Of a stretch of DNA of 64,000 bases, positions 40,009 through 49,122 are shown one piece after another. Under the pieces are notes generated by a model that saw nothing but the letters and a program-made list of their open reading frames with translations, made no database searches and was not told the DNA's origin. The stretch's first letter is position 1. Each line of letters starts with the position of its first letter. The stretch lies in NCBI RefSeq assembly GCF_026343115.1, contig NZ_JAPEMC010000001.1, positions 5,249,001-5,313,000 of the forward strand, written 5' to 3'. The position numbers and the translations under genes are program-made. Source of the DNA: Streptomyces sp. NBC_00102 (GTDB lineage Bacteria > Actinomycetota > Actinomycetes > Streptomycetales > Streptomycetaceae).

Positions 40009-40377
40009 ATGCGGATCGGTGACCTCGCTGAGGCGACCGGGGTGAACAGGCGGCTTTTGCGCTACTACGAGGAGCAGGGCCTGCTCCGCCCGCGACGGCT
40101 CGCGAACGGCTACCGCGACTACGACGACGGGGACGTGGTGGCGGTGCGCAGCATCCGCTACCTCCTCGCGGGCGGACTGCCCACCTCGATGATCGCCGGG
40201 CTGATGCACTGCGTGCACGCCGAGGACGACCGGCTCGTCCCGTCCGGCTGCCGGGGCATGGTCTCCGCGCTGCAACGCGAAACCGCCAGGGTCGCCGAGG
40301 CGATCGCCGGCCTCCGGGCCTCCCAGGATGCGCTCGACACCATGCTCGCCGCCGCCGTGCGCAAGCTCGGCGAGTGA
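40009..40377 (+). CDS. MerR family transcriptional regulator
   Basis: 122 residues. MRIGDLAEATGVNRRLLRYYEEQGLL is the MerR winged helix-turn-helix, followed by the wing RLANGYRDYDDGDV and a helix IRYLLAGGLPTSMIAGLM leading to a dimerising coiled coil (about 80-120). One cysteine occurs in the HCVHAEDD segment and one in SGCRG, too few and too spread for a clear metal site. It probably twists the overlong 20-bp spacer of the divergent SDR promoter into an active shape when its effector binds. Confidence 0.9.
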   Translation: MRIGDLAEATGVNRRLLRYYEEQGLLRPRRLANGYRDYDDGDVVAVRSIRYLLAGGLPTSMIAGLMHCVHAEDDRLVPSGCRGMVSALQRETARVAEAIAGLRASQDALDTMLAAAVRKLGE

Positions 40378-40403
40378 CCCGCGCGGCTTCGGGCCGGCGG
40401 TGG

Positions 40404-41984
40404 CTACGCGGCCGGTGACCCGGCCGTCCCAAGCGCCTCCACCAGGCGGCGGACCGTGTCCGGACCCAACGCCGGGTTCGCGGCGGCGGCGTGGGCCAAC
40501 TCCTCGTCGTCGAGGAGTTCCGCCAGCCGGGGCCGCGGAAGATTCGGGTGGCGTGCCGCAGCGGCCCTCACGGCGGGATCCGGGTCCCGGGAGAGCCGCT
40601 CCACCACCGTCGGCCCGGTCGCGGGGTCGCGTGTGGCCAAGGCCCGGACCGCGGGGTCCTCGTGGTCGGCGAAGGCAGCCAGCCCTTCGGTCGGGAAGTC
40701 CGGCCGTGCGGTGAGGTGGGCGCGCTCGGCACCGGTGTACTCGACGAAGCTGCGCAGCAGGAGTGGTGCGGGGGCGTGCGGATGATTCTGTGCCAGCAGG
40801 ACGCGGACACCGAGGTCGTCGTCGTCGGCCAGGCGCGCGACGAGTTCCGGCGGTAGCAGGTGATACCTGGCTGCTCGCCGGCGCAGCAGTGGGTGTTCGG
40901 AGAGCGCGTACGCGCGGACGGCTTCGGAATCCTGGGGTGTCCAGGCCGGACGACACCGGACGAAGTCGCCGCCCCGGGGGACTTCGTAGTCGATCCGGGC
41001 GCGTTCCTCCTCGCTCAGCCCGGGGTGGACGGACACGGCCAGCCGGATGTCCGGGTCGGGGTCCGTCGCGAGCGCGGCGCGCTCGGCCGGTCCCAGGTCC
41101 GCGTGGTGCGCCACCTTCCTGCGTACGTCCGGGTCGGGGTCGGCGACGAGCGCACGGCGCTCGGTGGGCCGGAGGTCCGCGCGGCGCGCGATCCGGCCCC
41201 GGATCTCCGGATCCGGATCGGCGGCCAGGCGGATCACGGCGTCGGGAGGGAGGGTGGGGTTGCCGGCGATCATCGCCTTGTCCTCCTTGCCCACGGGTGT
41301 CGCGAGGACGCCGTCCACCACGGCTCTGCTGAGGGCTCTGTTGACCAGCATGTCGGTGCGGGCGTGGCACGGCCGGTCGGGGAGCACGCTCTCCACCCAC
41401 GCCGGGTCTTCGAGGCGCGCACGCTGCCGCGCCATCTCCCGGACACCCTCGTCGGAGTCGGTGAGCATCGCGGCCCGTACCTCGGCGGAGCTTGATCCGA
41501 ACGTGCCCAGCCCCCAGCGGCGGACCTCCGCGACCGGGTGGCTGTGCAGGGACTCGCGCAGCTCGGCGGACACATGACGGTAAAGAGTCCACTGGAGATC
41601 GTCGTCGTACGTTCTGATCATGTGGATGACGGTTTCGTCGGGCAGGGGCCGGGGCCGGTCGGGCAAGTCCACTGCGGGCCCTTCGGCGAGGTGGGCTCGG
41701 ACGAGCCACTCGGGATCGTCCACCAGCCGGGCCCGCTGGGCCGGATCGACATGGGGGTTCCGGGCGAAGAAGCCGCGGGTGCGGTGGTCCGGGTGCTCGA
41801 TCACCGCGTCGACGACCGCGTCGGGCAGCACCCGGTCCCGGCACAGCACCATCCGTGCCGCCAACGGGGCGTCGGCGAGCAGCCTCAGCAGGACGCTCTC
41901 GGGCACGGACGGGTTGAGGGCCAGACCGGCGAGCCGGCGGGTGGGGAGATCGGCGTCCTCCCAGAGTTGCGCGGGTGCGGGCAT
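40404..41984 (-). CDS. Leucine-rich-variant/HEAT-like repeat protein
   Basis: 526 residues from the ATG at 41984, which has GGAGGG 7 bases upstream (the ATG at 41999 does not). Roughly 23-24-residue helical repeats run through the protein, best seen as DPDPEIRGRIARRADL, DPDPDVRRKVAHHADL and DPDPDIRLAVSVHPGL, with consensus D-P-D-P-x-(I/V)-R-x-x-(V/I)-A. Such alpha-solenoids (LRV or HEAT-like) usually mediate protein interactions. No enzymatic motif, signal peptide or membrane segment was seen. It lies between the MerR gene and the immunity-like pair, on the opposite strand. Confidence 0.7.
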   Translation of the reverse strand: MPAPAQLWEDADLPTRRLAGLALNPSVPESVLLRLLADAPLAARMVLCRDRVLPDAVVDAVIEHPDHRTRGFFARNPHVDPAQRARLVDDPEWLVRAHLAEGPAVDLPDRPRPLPDETVIHMIRTYDDDLQWTLYRHVSAELRESLHSHPVAEVRRWGLGTFGSSSAEVRAAMLTDSDEGVREMARQRARLEDPAWVESVLPDRPCHARTDMLVNRALSRAVVDGVLATPVGKEDKAMIAGNPTLPPDAVIRLAADPDPEIRGRIARRADLRPTERRALVADPDPDVRRKVAHHADLGPAERAALATDPDPDIRLAVSVHPGLSEEERARIDYEVPRGGDFVRCRPAWTPQDSEAVRAYALSEHPLLRRRAARYHLLPPELVARLADDDDLGVRVLLAQNHPHAPAPLLLRSFVEYTGAERAHLTARPDFPTEGLAAFADHEDPAVRALATRDPATGPTVVERLSRDPDPAVRAAAARHPNLPRPRLAELLDDEELAHAAAANPALGPDTVRRLVEALGTAGSPAA

Positions 41985-42098
41985 GGCGCGGCCCTCCATG
42001 GGTCAACAGGTCCGGTGGAACTCCCGGTTCACGACCCTATCCGCCCCGCCCATCGAGAAACCGGGTCGAGCAGCCCCGCGCCGGGGCCCGTGTAATGA

Positions 42099-42111
42099 CG
42101 GGACAGCCCTT
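42099..42111 (+). repeat. Solo right end of the dispersed MITE-like element
   Basis: CGGGACAGCCCTT is identical to 38175-38187 and to 22893-22905; the match to the copy at 22742-22905 continues into TAG. It lies 48 bases before the immunity-like gene. Confidence 0.65.
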
Positions 42112-42159
42112 AGTCTGCTGACCCGAGAGGCGTTGGACACCGGGCGACGGAGGAAACGG

Positions 42160-42861
42160 ATGCGGCGTGTGGTGCGGGGCTTCTGGGGCCCGAGGGTGGA
42201 ATCCGTCGAAGAGCTGTCCGGGCGTTGGGAACTGACGCTCCGGCAGATCGCCGCGCTCCTCGGTGGTGCGACCGGGTCCGACTGGGCGTGGCGGCGTGTC
42301 CGGGCGTCCGGCGCGGACGACGCCCCGCTCGCGCCGGGGCGGGAGCCGCTGGCGGAGGTCCTGCGCGAGGCGCGTACCGCCGACGACTGGTCCGACCGGG
42401 TCGGCACCGGGCTCAGGCTGATCGCCGTACCGGCCACGGGAGTCCGGGTGGAGATCAGTGGACTGGCGGGTGGAGCACCGGAGTTCCTGCTCCAGTCCGT
42501 GGTCGTCGCGGTCGACGCGCCGGACGGAGTCGATGTGCCCGAGGCGCAGTTGCTCGCGGCCCTCGCGCGCGTGTGGGGCCCGGACTTCGGTGACGTCAGT
42601 GACGACGACCTCCTCGACGCGCTGGAGGACGAGGCCGGTCACACGGTCGGCGACCCGGTCGTCGGCCGGTACGGCTACCTCTCGCCCGCCCGGGCGGCCC
42701 TGGTCCCGGACGGACTTGGCACGGGGCGGGAGGAGTTGCCCGGCGGAGGCGTGCTGCTGGCCCTGGGGGGTACGGCGGAGGTGGTCGAGGCGTACGGCGC
42801 GCTGAGCGCGGCCGGCGCGCTCCGGCCGCTGCCCCGTCCGCTCGACCGGGCCGTGCTGTGA
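42160..42861 (+). CDS. Imm52-like putative immunity protein
   Basis: 233 residues; GGAGG lies 6 bases before the ATG. The N-terminus RRVVRGFWGPRVESVEELSG with its W-G-P-R motif resembles, to my recollection, Imm52 family proteins, which accompany Tox-REase-5 toxins. The rest is mixed alpha/beta, acidic overall (DVSDDDLLDALEDEAGH), cytoplasmic, without enzyme motifs. It overlaps the next gene by GTGA. Its likely role is binding the nuclease tip of the toxin encoded at 35661-38153, but separation from that gene by 4 kb leaves this as an inference. Alternative: an unrelated orphan protein. Confidence 0.55.
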   Translation: MRRVVRGFWGPRVESVEELSGRWELTLRQIAALLGGATGSDWAWRRVRASGADDAPLAPGREPLAEVLREARTADDWSDRVGTGLRLIAVPATGVRVEISGLAGGAPEFLLQSVVVAVDAPDGVDVPEAQLLAALARVWGPDFGDVSDDDLLDALEDEAGHTVGDPVVGRYGYLSPARAALVPDGLGTGREELPGGGVLLALGGTAEVVEAYGALSAAGALRPLPRPLDRAVL

Positions 42862-43379
42862 GCGTCCGCGCCGGGGAGGCGTTCGACGCCGGGCGGGCCG
42901 TGGCCGAGGTGACCGCGCTGGCGGCGGGGCCCGTACCCCTGGCGGGGCCCACCGTCGGCGAGGGGGACCCGGAGACGGGGGAGTGGCGGGCCACCACCGG
43001 GGAGGGGTTCCGGATCGTTCCGCTCTGGGAGGGCGACGGCCTCACCGGCGTGTACGGGAGCGACTGGACCGACGCGGAAGGCGCCGCACAGCGACAACTC
43101 GAAGCGCTGGTGGCGGAATTGGACGTCCGGTGGGGGTCGCACAGCCGGGTGGCGATGCACCCCGCGCTGTTCCGGCGCCAGGCGGGACGGCCTCTGCCCC
43201 CGCTCCACGCGGCCCTGCTCGGCGAGGACTGTTACGGCGACCTCAGTGTCTGGGGGCCGCTCCCCGGCCGGGACCGCTGGATCGCCGTGAGCGTCGGCCA
43301 CAGCGACGGGGACGCCCCGCTGGTGATGGTCGCGCTGGTCAGCGCGTCGCCCGTCGTCGAGGCGGGGGAGGACGACTGA
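42858..43379 (+). CDS. Hypothetical acidic protein coupled to the Imm52-like gene
   Basis: 173 residues from the GTG at 42858, overlapping the preceding stop by 4 bases, so translation is coupled. It is acidic and cytoplasmic-looking, with Trp-rich stretches (VPLWEGDGLTGVYGSDWTD, VRWGSHSRVAM, YGDLSVWGPLPGRDRWIAV). No family was recognised. Given the pairing it may be a second immunity protein or an accessory. It ends just before a 16-bp tandem repeat. Confidence 0.65.
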   Translation: MSVRAGEAFDAGRAVAEVTALAAGPVPLAGPTVGEGDPETGEWRATTGEGFRIVPLWEGDGLTGVYGSDWTDAEGAAQRQLEALVAELDVRWGSHSRVAMHPALFRRQAGRPLPPLHAALLGEDCYGDLSVWGPLPGRDRWIAVSVGHSDGDAPLVMVALVSASPVVEAGEDD

Positions 43380-43415
43380 TCCGGCGGGCGTCCCGGCAGC
43401 CGTCCCGGCGGCCCC

Positions 43416-43520
43416 GCTCGGAGCCGGCCTCGCTCGGAGCCGGCCCCGCTCGGAGCCGGCCTCGCTCGGAGCCGGCCTCGCTCGGAGCCGGCCCCGCTCG
43501 GAGCCGGCCCGCTCAGAGCC
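43416..43520. repeat. 16-bp tandem repeat, about six and a half units
   Basis: Five units of GCTCGGAGCCGGCCTC, with a C/T change at position 15, from 43416 to 43495, then a 15-base unit and a partial one. The array fills the gap between convergent genes and runs into the last codons of the PucR gene. Each unit contains the palindromic core GGAGCC/GGCC, so transcripts could fold extensively. Confidence 0.85.
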
Positions 43521-44658
43521 GTGCCGCCTTCAGCGTCATGTGGAGCAGCAGCCGGTCCTCGCCGTCGCCCAGGTCGAGCCCGGTGAGCTGCTGGACCCGG
43601 GAGAGCCGGTAGTAGAGGGTCTGGCGGTGGACGCCCAGCTCGGCCGCCGTCCGGCCGGCCTGCCCCGCGAGGTCGAGGAAGGTCTCGGCCGTGCGGGCCA
43701 GCTCCGCGTGGACCGGGGCCAGCAGGGCCGCGGCCGAGGGGTCGGGGCCCGTGGGGGAGCGGGGGAGGGCGGTCAGCAGGCGGTACGGGCCGATGCCGGA
43801 CCACTGGGCGACCGGGCCGAGCCGGGGTTCGGCAGCCGCCGCGCGGGCAGCCGACACCGCCTCGTGCCAGGCGCCGGCCAGCTCGCCCAGTCCCCGGCGC
43901 GGTACGGCGATCCCGGCGGTCGCGGCTCCGCCCGCCGAGGCGCGCAGCCGTTCGGCCGCCGCGTCCGCCGGGCCGGGGGCGTCCGGGGAGCGCAGCCGTA
44001 CGAGCGCGGCCAGGCAGAGCGCGTCGGGCCCGGCCGGGGAGGCCACCACCGTGAGTGCCGCCGCTGAGGGGACCGCGCGCGCCGAGGGGGTGTCGGCCGC
44101 CGTCCACGGGGAGACGCAGACCATCGCGTGCAGCCCGTCGGCGTCGGTGCCGAGTGCCTCCCGGAGCGCGGCCAGCGCCATGTCCCGCTGCCAGCCGTGC
44201 CCCGCCGTGAGGGCGGCGCCCAGCTCGCGCGAGAGATCCGCGCCCGCCCGGGCCTCGTCGGAGAGGAGCGCCCCGATCCGGTCCGCCACCTCCATCGCCG
44301 CCGCCAGCCGTTCGTCGCTCGGGCCGGGCTCCGCGTCCAGCAGCCAGACGTAACCGAGCACCACCCCCCGGTGGCGTACCGGGAGGCAGATCCGGCCGCG
44401 GTTGACCCCGGTCTCCGGGCCCGCCGGAATCCGGACCGGGCCGGTCGCCCGGGTGATGCCGAACCCCTCGAACCAGGCGCGGACCGCCGGGGTCGAGCGC
44501 CGGGTCAGGATCGACCGGGTGCGGACCGGGTCCATCGCGGTGTCGTCGCTGTCGTGAACGCCGGAGGCGATCAGGCCGAAGTCGCGGTTCTCCAGAATGG
44601 CGGGCGCGCTCAGCAGCCCGGAGATCTCGTCGACGAGTTCCTGGTAGTCGCCTTTCAT
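43513..44658 (-). CDS. PucR/CdaR family transcriptional regulator
   Basis: 381 residues from the ATG at 44658. The N-terminal region (about 1-130) resembles a GAF-like sensor with [20 protein letters not shown]. The C-terminal HTH_30 domain is clear: [20 protein letters not shown] then [21 protein letters not shown], the diagnostic PucR recognition helix. It is divergent from the proline dehydrogenase gene across 218 bp. Regulators of this family controlling proline catabolism are known in actinobacteria, so activation of the downstream pair by proline is the probable role. Confidence 0.9.
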   Translation of the reverse strand: MKGDYQELVDEISGLLSAPAILENRDFGLIASGVHDSDDTAMDPVRTRSILTRRSTPAVRAWFEGFGITRATGPVRIPAGPETGVNRGRICLPVRHRGVVLGYVWLLDAEPGPSDERLAAAMEVADRIGALLSDEARAGADLSRELGAALTAGHGWQRDMALAALREALGTDADGLHAMVCVSPWTAADTPSARAVPSAAALTVVASPAGPDALCLAALVRLRSPDAPGPADAAAERLRASAGGAATAGIAVPRRGLGELAGAWHEAVSAARAAAAEPRLGPVAQWSGIGPYRLLTALPRSPTGPDPSAAALLAPVHAELARTAETFLDLAGQAGRTAAELGVHRQTLYYRLSRVQQLTGLDLGDGEDRLLLHMTLKAARL

Positions 44659-44876
44659 CACGCCATTCTCGCACCCTTCAGACAGATGTATGAGGTGGCG
44701 GGCACAGATGCGTGACAGCTGTCCATGGCACACGTTCGGTGCAATCCATAGATTTCACCGTGGTTCTCCGTGCTGTCATGGTCCGGACCGGTTCGAAGGC
44801 TTTCGCCCGGCTCCAGGACATACGGCCGTTGCCGCAGTCGTCCCGTCGTCCATCAGTACTTTCGTGGAGGTGCCCC

Positions 44877-45803
44877 GTGCTGGGTCCCGTGATTCTCGCC
44901 GCGTCGCGCAGCGACCGGATGCGCCGGTTCATCTCGGCCGCGCCGGGCACCAAGCAGGTCGTCGACCGCTTCATCGCCGGCGAGAACGTCGACCACGTTC
45001 TCCCCGTCGTCACCGCTTCCGTCGAGAAGGGCCTGGAGCTCACCCTCGACGTGGTCGGCGAGGACATCACCACGCCCGCCGAGGCCGCCGCCGCGCGCGA
45101 CGCCTACCTGGAGCTGGTCGGACGCCTGAAGGACCTGGGCTTCGGCACCAAGGCCGAGATGTCCGTCAAGCTCTCGATGTTCGGCCAGGCCCTCGAAGGC
45201 GGCCACGAGCTGGCGCTCGCGAACGTCCGCCCGGTCGTCGAGGCCGCCGCGGCCATCGGCACCACGGTCACCCTGGACGCCGAGGACCACACCACCCTCG
45301 ACTCGATGTTCGCCATCCACGAGGAGCTGCGGAAGGACTTCCCGCAGACCGGCTGCGTGATCCAGGCGTACCTGTTCCGCACCGAGGACGACGCCCGCCG
45401 CCTCGCCGCCGCGGGCAGCCGCGTGCGTATCGTGAAGGGTGCGTACAAGGAGCCCGCCTCCGTCGCGTACCAGGACAAGGCCGAGATCGACAAGGCGTAC
45501 GTCCGCATCATGAAGATCCTCATGGAGGGCGACGGCTACCCGATGATCGGGTCGCACGACCCGCGTCTCGTCGCCATCGCCCAGGAGCTCGGCCGTCAGG
45601 CCGGCCGCAAGCTGGACGAGTACGAGTTCCAGATGCTCTACGGCATCCGCAGCGACGAGCACGTCCGCCTCGCCGCCGAGGGCCACCGGATGCGTGTCTA
45701 CACCGCGTACGGCACCGACTGGTACGGCTACTTCATGCGCCGCCTCGCGGAGAAGCCGGCCAACCTCCTCTTCTTCGCGCGTTCCGTCCTCACCAAGGGC
45801 TGA
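44877..45803 (+). CDS. Proline dehydrogenase
   Basis: 308 residues from the GTG at 44877 with GTGGAGG 6 bases upstream. FAD-dependent (beta/alpha)8 barrel that oxidises proline to P5C. Conserved blocks: EMSVKLSMFGQALEGG, VTLDAEDHTTLDSMFAI, VIQAYLFRTEDDARRL, RIVKGAYKEPASVAY, MIGSHDPRL and FQMLYGIRSDEH. It is the monofunctional form, with the P5C dehydrogenase encoded separately 48 bases downstream. Confidence 0.95.
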   Translation: MLGPVILAASRSDRMRRFISAAPGTKQVVDRFIAGENVDHVLPVVTASVEKGLELTLDVVGEDITTPAEAAAARDAYLELVGRLKDLGFGTKAEMSVKLSMFGQALEGGHELALANVRPVVEAAAAIGTTVTLDAEDHTTLDSMFAIHEELRKDFPQTGCVIQAYLFRTEDDARRLAAAGSRVRIVKGAYKEPASVAYQDKAEIDKAYVRIMKILMEGDGYPMIGSHDPRLVAIAQELGRQAGRKLDEYEFQMLYGIRSDEHVRLAAEGHRMRVYTAYGTDWYGYFMRRLAEKPANLLFFARSVLTKG

Positions 45804-45851
45804 GTCCGGCTCCCACCCCCCACCCCGACGAACCAAGGAGACAAGGCACTC

Positions 45852-47483
45852 ATGGATGCTGTCACCCAGGTCCCCGCGCCGGTCAACGAGCCGGTCCACT
45901 CCTACGCCCCGGGTACCCCCGAGCGCGCCCGTCTGGAGGCGAAGCTCAAGGAGCTCGGCGAGAACCCGATCGACCTCCCGATGACCATCGGTGGCGAGAA
46001 GCGGATGGGCGGCGGCGCCCGCGTCGACGTCGTGCAGCCGCACAACCACCGCGCCGTCATCGGTACCTTCGCCGGTGCCACCGAGCAGGACGCCCAGGAC
46101 GCGATCGACGCCGCGCTCGCCGCCGCCCCGGCCTGGCGCGCGATGTCCTTCGACGACCGCGCCGCGATCATCCTGCGCGCCGCCGAGCTGCTCTCCGGCC
46201 CCTGGCGCGAGACGATGGCCGCCTCCACGATGCTCGGCCAGGGCAAGACCGCCCAGCAGGCCGAGATCGACACCCCCTGTGAGCTCGTCGACTTCTGGCG
46301 CTTCAACGTGCACTACGCGCGCCAGATCCTCGCCGAGCAGCCGCCGGCCAACTCCACCGGCGTGTGGAACCGCATGGACCACCGCCCGCTGGAGGGCTTC
46401 GTCTACGCGATCACGCCCTTCAACTTCACCGCCATCGCGGGCAACCTGCCGACCGCCCCGGCGCTCATGGGCAACGTCGTCGTGTGGAAGCCGTCCCCGA
46501 CGCAGACCCACTCCGCCGTGCTGCTGATGCAGCTCCTCGAAGAGGCCGGTCTGCCCAAGGGCGTCATCAACCTGGTGACCGGCGACGGCATCGCCGTCTC
46601 CGAGGTCGCGCTGAACCACCGCGACCTGGCCGGCATCCACTTCACCGGCTCGACCCCCACCTTCCAGCACCTGTGGAAGACGGTCGGCAACAACATCGCC
46701 CACTACCGCACCTACCCGCGGCTCGTCGGCGAGACCGGTGGCAAGGACTTCGTCGTCGCCCACCCGTCGGCCGACCAGGCCGTGCTGAAGACCGCGCTGA
46801 CCCGCGGCTCCTTCGAGTACCAGGGCCAGAAGTGCTCCGCGTCCTCGCGTGCGTACGTCCCGGCCTCCATCTGGAACTCCGGCTTCAAGGAGAAGTTCGC
46901 GGCCGAGGTCGACGCCATCACCATGGGCGACGTCACCGACCTGTCGAACTTCATCGGCGCCGTCATCGACGAGCGGTCCTTCGCCAAGAACAAGGCCGCC
47001 ATCGACCGCGCCGCCGCCGACCCGACCTGCACGATCGTCGCGGGCGGCACCTACGACGACTCGGTGGGCTACTTCGTCCGCCCGACCGTGATCGAGTGCA
47101 CCGACCCGGAGAACGAGGTCTTCACGACCGAGTACTTCGGCCCGATCCTCGCCGTCCACGTGTACGAGGACGACACCTACGACGCCATGCTGGACCAGAT
47201 GGAATCGGTCTCCGACTACGCCCTGACCGGTTCCGTCATCGCGGGCGACCGCGCCGCCGCGGCCCACACGATGGAGAAGCTCCGCTACGCGGCGGGCAAC
47301 TTCTACATCAACGACAAGTCGACCGGTGCCGTCGTCGGCCAGCAGCCCTTCGGTGGCGGCCGCGCGTCGGGTACGAACGACAAGGCCGGCGCCCCGCAGA
47401 ACCTGCAGCGCTGGACGCTGACCCGCGCCATCAAGGAGACGCTGGTCCCGCCGACCGAGTACACCTACCCCCACCAGGGCTGA
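45852..47483 (+). CDS. pruA: L-glutamate gamma-semialdehyde (P5C) dehydrogenase
   Basis: 543 residues of the aldehyde dehydrogenase superfamily; AAGGAG precedes the ATG. VYAITPFNFTAIAGNLPTAP is the P5CDH-type substrate/NAD loop. Catalytic Glu294 is in RLVGETGGKDF and Cys328 in GQKCSASSR. TTEYFGPILAVHVYED and GQQPFGGGRASGTNDKAG are also typical. It oxidises glutamate semialdehyde to glutamate, completing proline breakdown started by the preceding gene. A terminator hairpin follows. Confidence 0.96.
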   Translation: MDAVTQVPAPVNEPVHSYAPGTPERARLEAKLKELGENPIDLPMTIGGEKRMGGGARVDVVQPHNHRAVIGTFAGATEQDAQDAIDAALAAAPAWRAMSFDDRAAIILRAAELLSGPWRETMAASTMLGQGKTAQQAEIDTPCELVDFWRFNVHYARQILAEQPPANSTGVWNRMDHRPLEGFVYAITPFNFTAIAGNLPTAPALMGNVVVWKPSPTQTHSAVLLMQLLEEAGLPKGVINLVTGDGIAVSEVALNHRDLAGIHFTGSTPTFQHLWKTVGNNIAHYRTYPRLVGETGGKDFVVAHPSADQAVLKTALTRGSFEYQGQKCSASSRAYVPASIWNSGFKEKFAAEVDAITMGDVTDLSNFIGAVIDERSFAKNKAAIDRAAADPTCTIVAGGTYDDSVGYFVRPTVIECTDPENEVFTTEYFGPILAVHVYEDDTYDAMLDQMESVSDYALTGSVIAGDRAAAAHTMEKLRYAAGNFYINDKSTGAVVGQQPFGGGRASGTNDKAGAPQNLQRWTLTRAIKETLVPPTEYTYPHQG

Positions 47484-47537
47484 CGCCCTCCGGGACGCCG
47501 GCCGCCCTCAAGTCCGGCCGGCGCCCCGCCCAGAACC

Positions 47538-47576
47538 CCGCCCCTGTCCGGCACCCCCCCTGCCGGACGGGGGCGG
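47538..47576 (+). terminator. Terminator after pruA
   Basis: 16-position stem CCGCCCCTGTCCGGCA / TGCCGGACGGGGGCGG with one T-G pair and a C7 loop. Confidence 0.8.
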
Positions 47577-47633
47577 TCTGCGTTCCGCCCCGGATCACGG
47601 TCCCGGGACGCGGAGTGGTCCGCCCCCGTCGGC

Positions 47634-48260
47634 CTACGCGACCGCGCTCCGGACGCCGAGAGCGAGGAGAACGACCGCGGTGGTCCTGACGGCCACGTGC
47701 TTGAAGCGGGGTTTGTGCAGGGCCCGCGACGCGCGCCGGACGAGCAAGGTCCAGGCGAGGAGCCAGAGCGCGATCAGCAGCGCGTGGGCGGTGGCCAGCG
47801 TGAGGATCTGGCCACCGAAGGACTCGTGGGGCGCGATGAACTGGGGGACGAGGGTCAGATAGACGGAAGCCGCCTTCGGGTTGAGGACGTTGGCGAGCAT
47901 CGCCTGCGCGTAGACGGAGTCCGGCCGTCCCCTCGGGTCCCGGCGGGAGGCTGTGGGGACGTGGCGTTCCGGCGAGGCGGAACGCCACGTCCAGACACCC
48001 AGGCCGACGAGGTAGACGGCGCCGGTGAGCCTGACGGCGGTGAACGCCTGGCTCGAATGCATGACCAGGGCCGACAGACCTGCCACGGCGAAAGCGGCGT
48101 GGACGTACAGGCCGGTGACCGTGCCGAGGATGACGGGGAGCGCCTGGCGCCGGCCGTTGTCGGTCACGTGCCGGACGAGCAGGGCCAGGCTGGCTCCCGG
48201 GGTGGCGATCAGGGGAAGGACCGCCACCAGGAACCCGGCGACGGCGTAAGGGTGGATCAC
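47634..48260 (-). CDS. LysE/RhtB family amino-acid exporter
   Basis: 208 residues from a GTG. Six hydrophobic segments. VLPLIATPGASLALLVRHVTDNGRRQALPVILGTVTGLY carries the P-G-A at helix 1 and the N-G-R-R-x-A-x-x-x-x-x-G loop of the family (read in parts), and ANVLNPKAASVYLTLVPQF is the second signature (N-P-K). It is expected to export an amino acid or derivative. It lies 28 bases downstream of the metallophosphoesterase gene in the same direction, so the two may be co-transcribed. Confidence 0.87.
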   Translation of the reverse strand: MIHPYAVAGFLVAVLPLIATPGASLALLVRHVTDNGRRQALPVILGTVTGLYVHAAFAVAGLSALVMHSSQAFTAVRLTGAVYLVGLGVWTWRSASPERHVPTASRRDPRGRPDSVYAQAMLANVLNPKAASVYLTLVPQFIAPHESFGGQILTLATAHALLIALWLLAWTLLVRRASRALHKPRFKHVAVRTTAVVLLALGVRSAVA

Positions 48261-48288
48261 GGTGCCTCCGGGCCTTGCCGCGTCGGGA

Positions 48289-49032
48289 TCAGAGCACGAC
48301 GCGGTAGTGGGTGGTCAGGCGCCGGTCGTCGTCCAGGATGTGGAAGGCGAGGCCGGGGGGCTGCTCGCGGTCCGCGGGCTCGTCGCCCTCCCAGGGCATG
48401 CGCAGGGTCCAGGTGACGGCCGGTCCGACGATCAGCGGGCGCCCCGCGAAGGTGGAGGAGGCCGCGGTGTGGGCGTGTCCGGTGAGGACCGCGGTGATCT
48501 GCGGGTACGCGTCGAGCAGGGCGGCGAGCTCTTCGGGCTCTTCGAGCGTGAAGGAGTCGGGCAGCGGGTGGTGGAGCCGTACCGGCGGCTGATGGAAGGC
48601 GATCAGCGCCTGGGCGTCCTCGGGCAGCGCGGCGAGAGTGGTGTCGATCCAGGTGAGCGTCTCCGCGTCGAGACGGCCCTCGTCATGACCCGGGATGGTG
48701 GAGTCGCACATCAGGATCGTGGTGCCGCCGATGTGGTGGGCCCGGTTGACGGGACCGTGGCCGGGCGCCTCTTCGAGCAGGGCCTTGCGGTAGGCGGAGC
48801 GCTCGTCGTGGTTGCCGGGGCACATGAGTACCGGGAAGGGGGCGGCGAGTATCCGGGCCGCCTCCTCGTATTCGGCCTCGTCGCCGTGGTCGGCGATGTC
48901 TCCGGTGACCAGAAGGGCGTCGACCGGCCGGGGCAGGGCCCGCAGGTAGTCCATGACGCGGGTGGCGCGCCGGGTCGCCCGCTCGCTGCCGTCGAGGTGC
49001 AGGTCACTGATCTGTGCGAGCAGCAGAGTCAT
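48289..49032 (-). CDS. Calcineurin-like metallophosphoesterase (CpdA-like)
   Basis: 247 residues from the ATG at 49032. The five metal motifs are in order: QISDLHLDG, VTGDIADHGD, CPGNHDE, IAFHQPP and LTGHAH. Length and motif set match class III phosphodiesterases of the CpdA/Rv0805 type, which hydrolyse cyclic nucleotides or other phosphodiesters with a dinuclear metal centre. No signal peptide is present, so it is cytoplasmic. It is divergent from a CGNR-type regulator gene. Confidence 0.87.
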   Translation of the reverse strand: MTLLLAQISDLHLDGSERATRRATRVMDYLRALPRPVDALLVTGDIADHGDEAEYEEAARILAAPFPVLMCPGNHDERSAYRKALLEEAPGHGPVNRAHHIGGTTILMCDSTIPGHDEGRLDAETLTWIDTTLAALPEDAQALIAFHQPPVRLHHPLPDSFTLEEPEELAALLDAYPQITAVLTGHAHTAASSTFAGRPLIVGPAVTWTLRMPWEGDEPADREQPPGLAFHILDDDRRLTTHYRVVL

Positions 49033-49122
49033 TACGTCGTCTCCCTCAGAAACGGCGGCTGGAGCCGCCGACCCGTGCAGCGGCACGACACGTGTCGCCC
49101 AGGTGTCACCACCCGCCGCAGA

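Noticed and set aside
43416..43520. Possible CRISPR array
   Set aside because: Units are directly adjacent without spacers and no cas genes are present; it is a simple tandem repeat.
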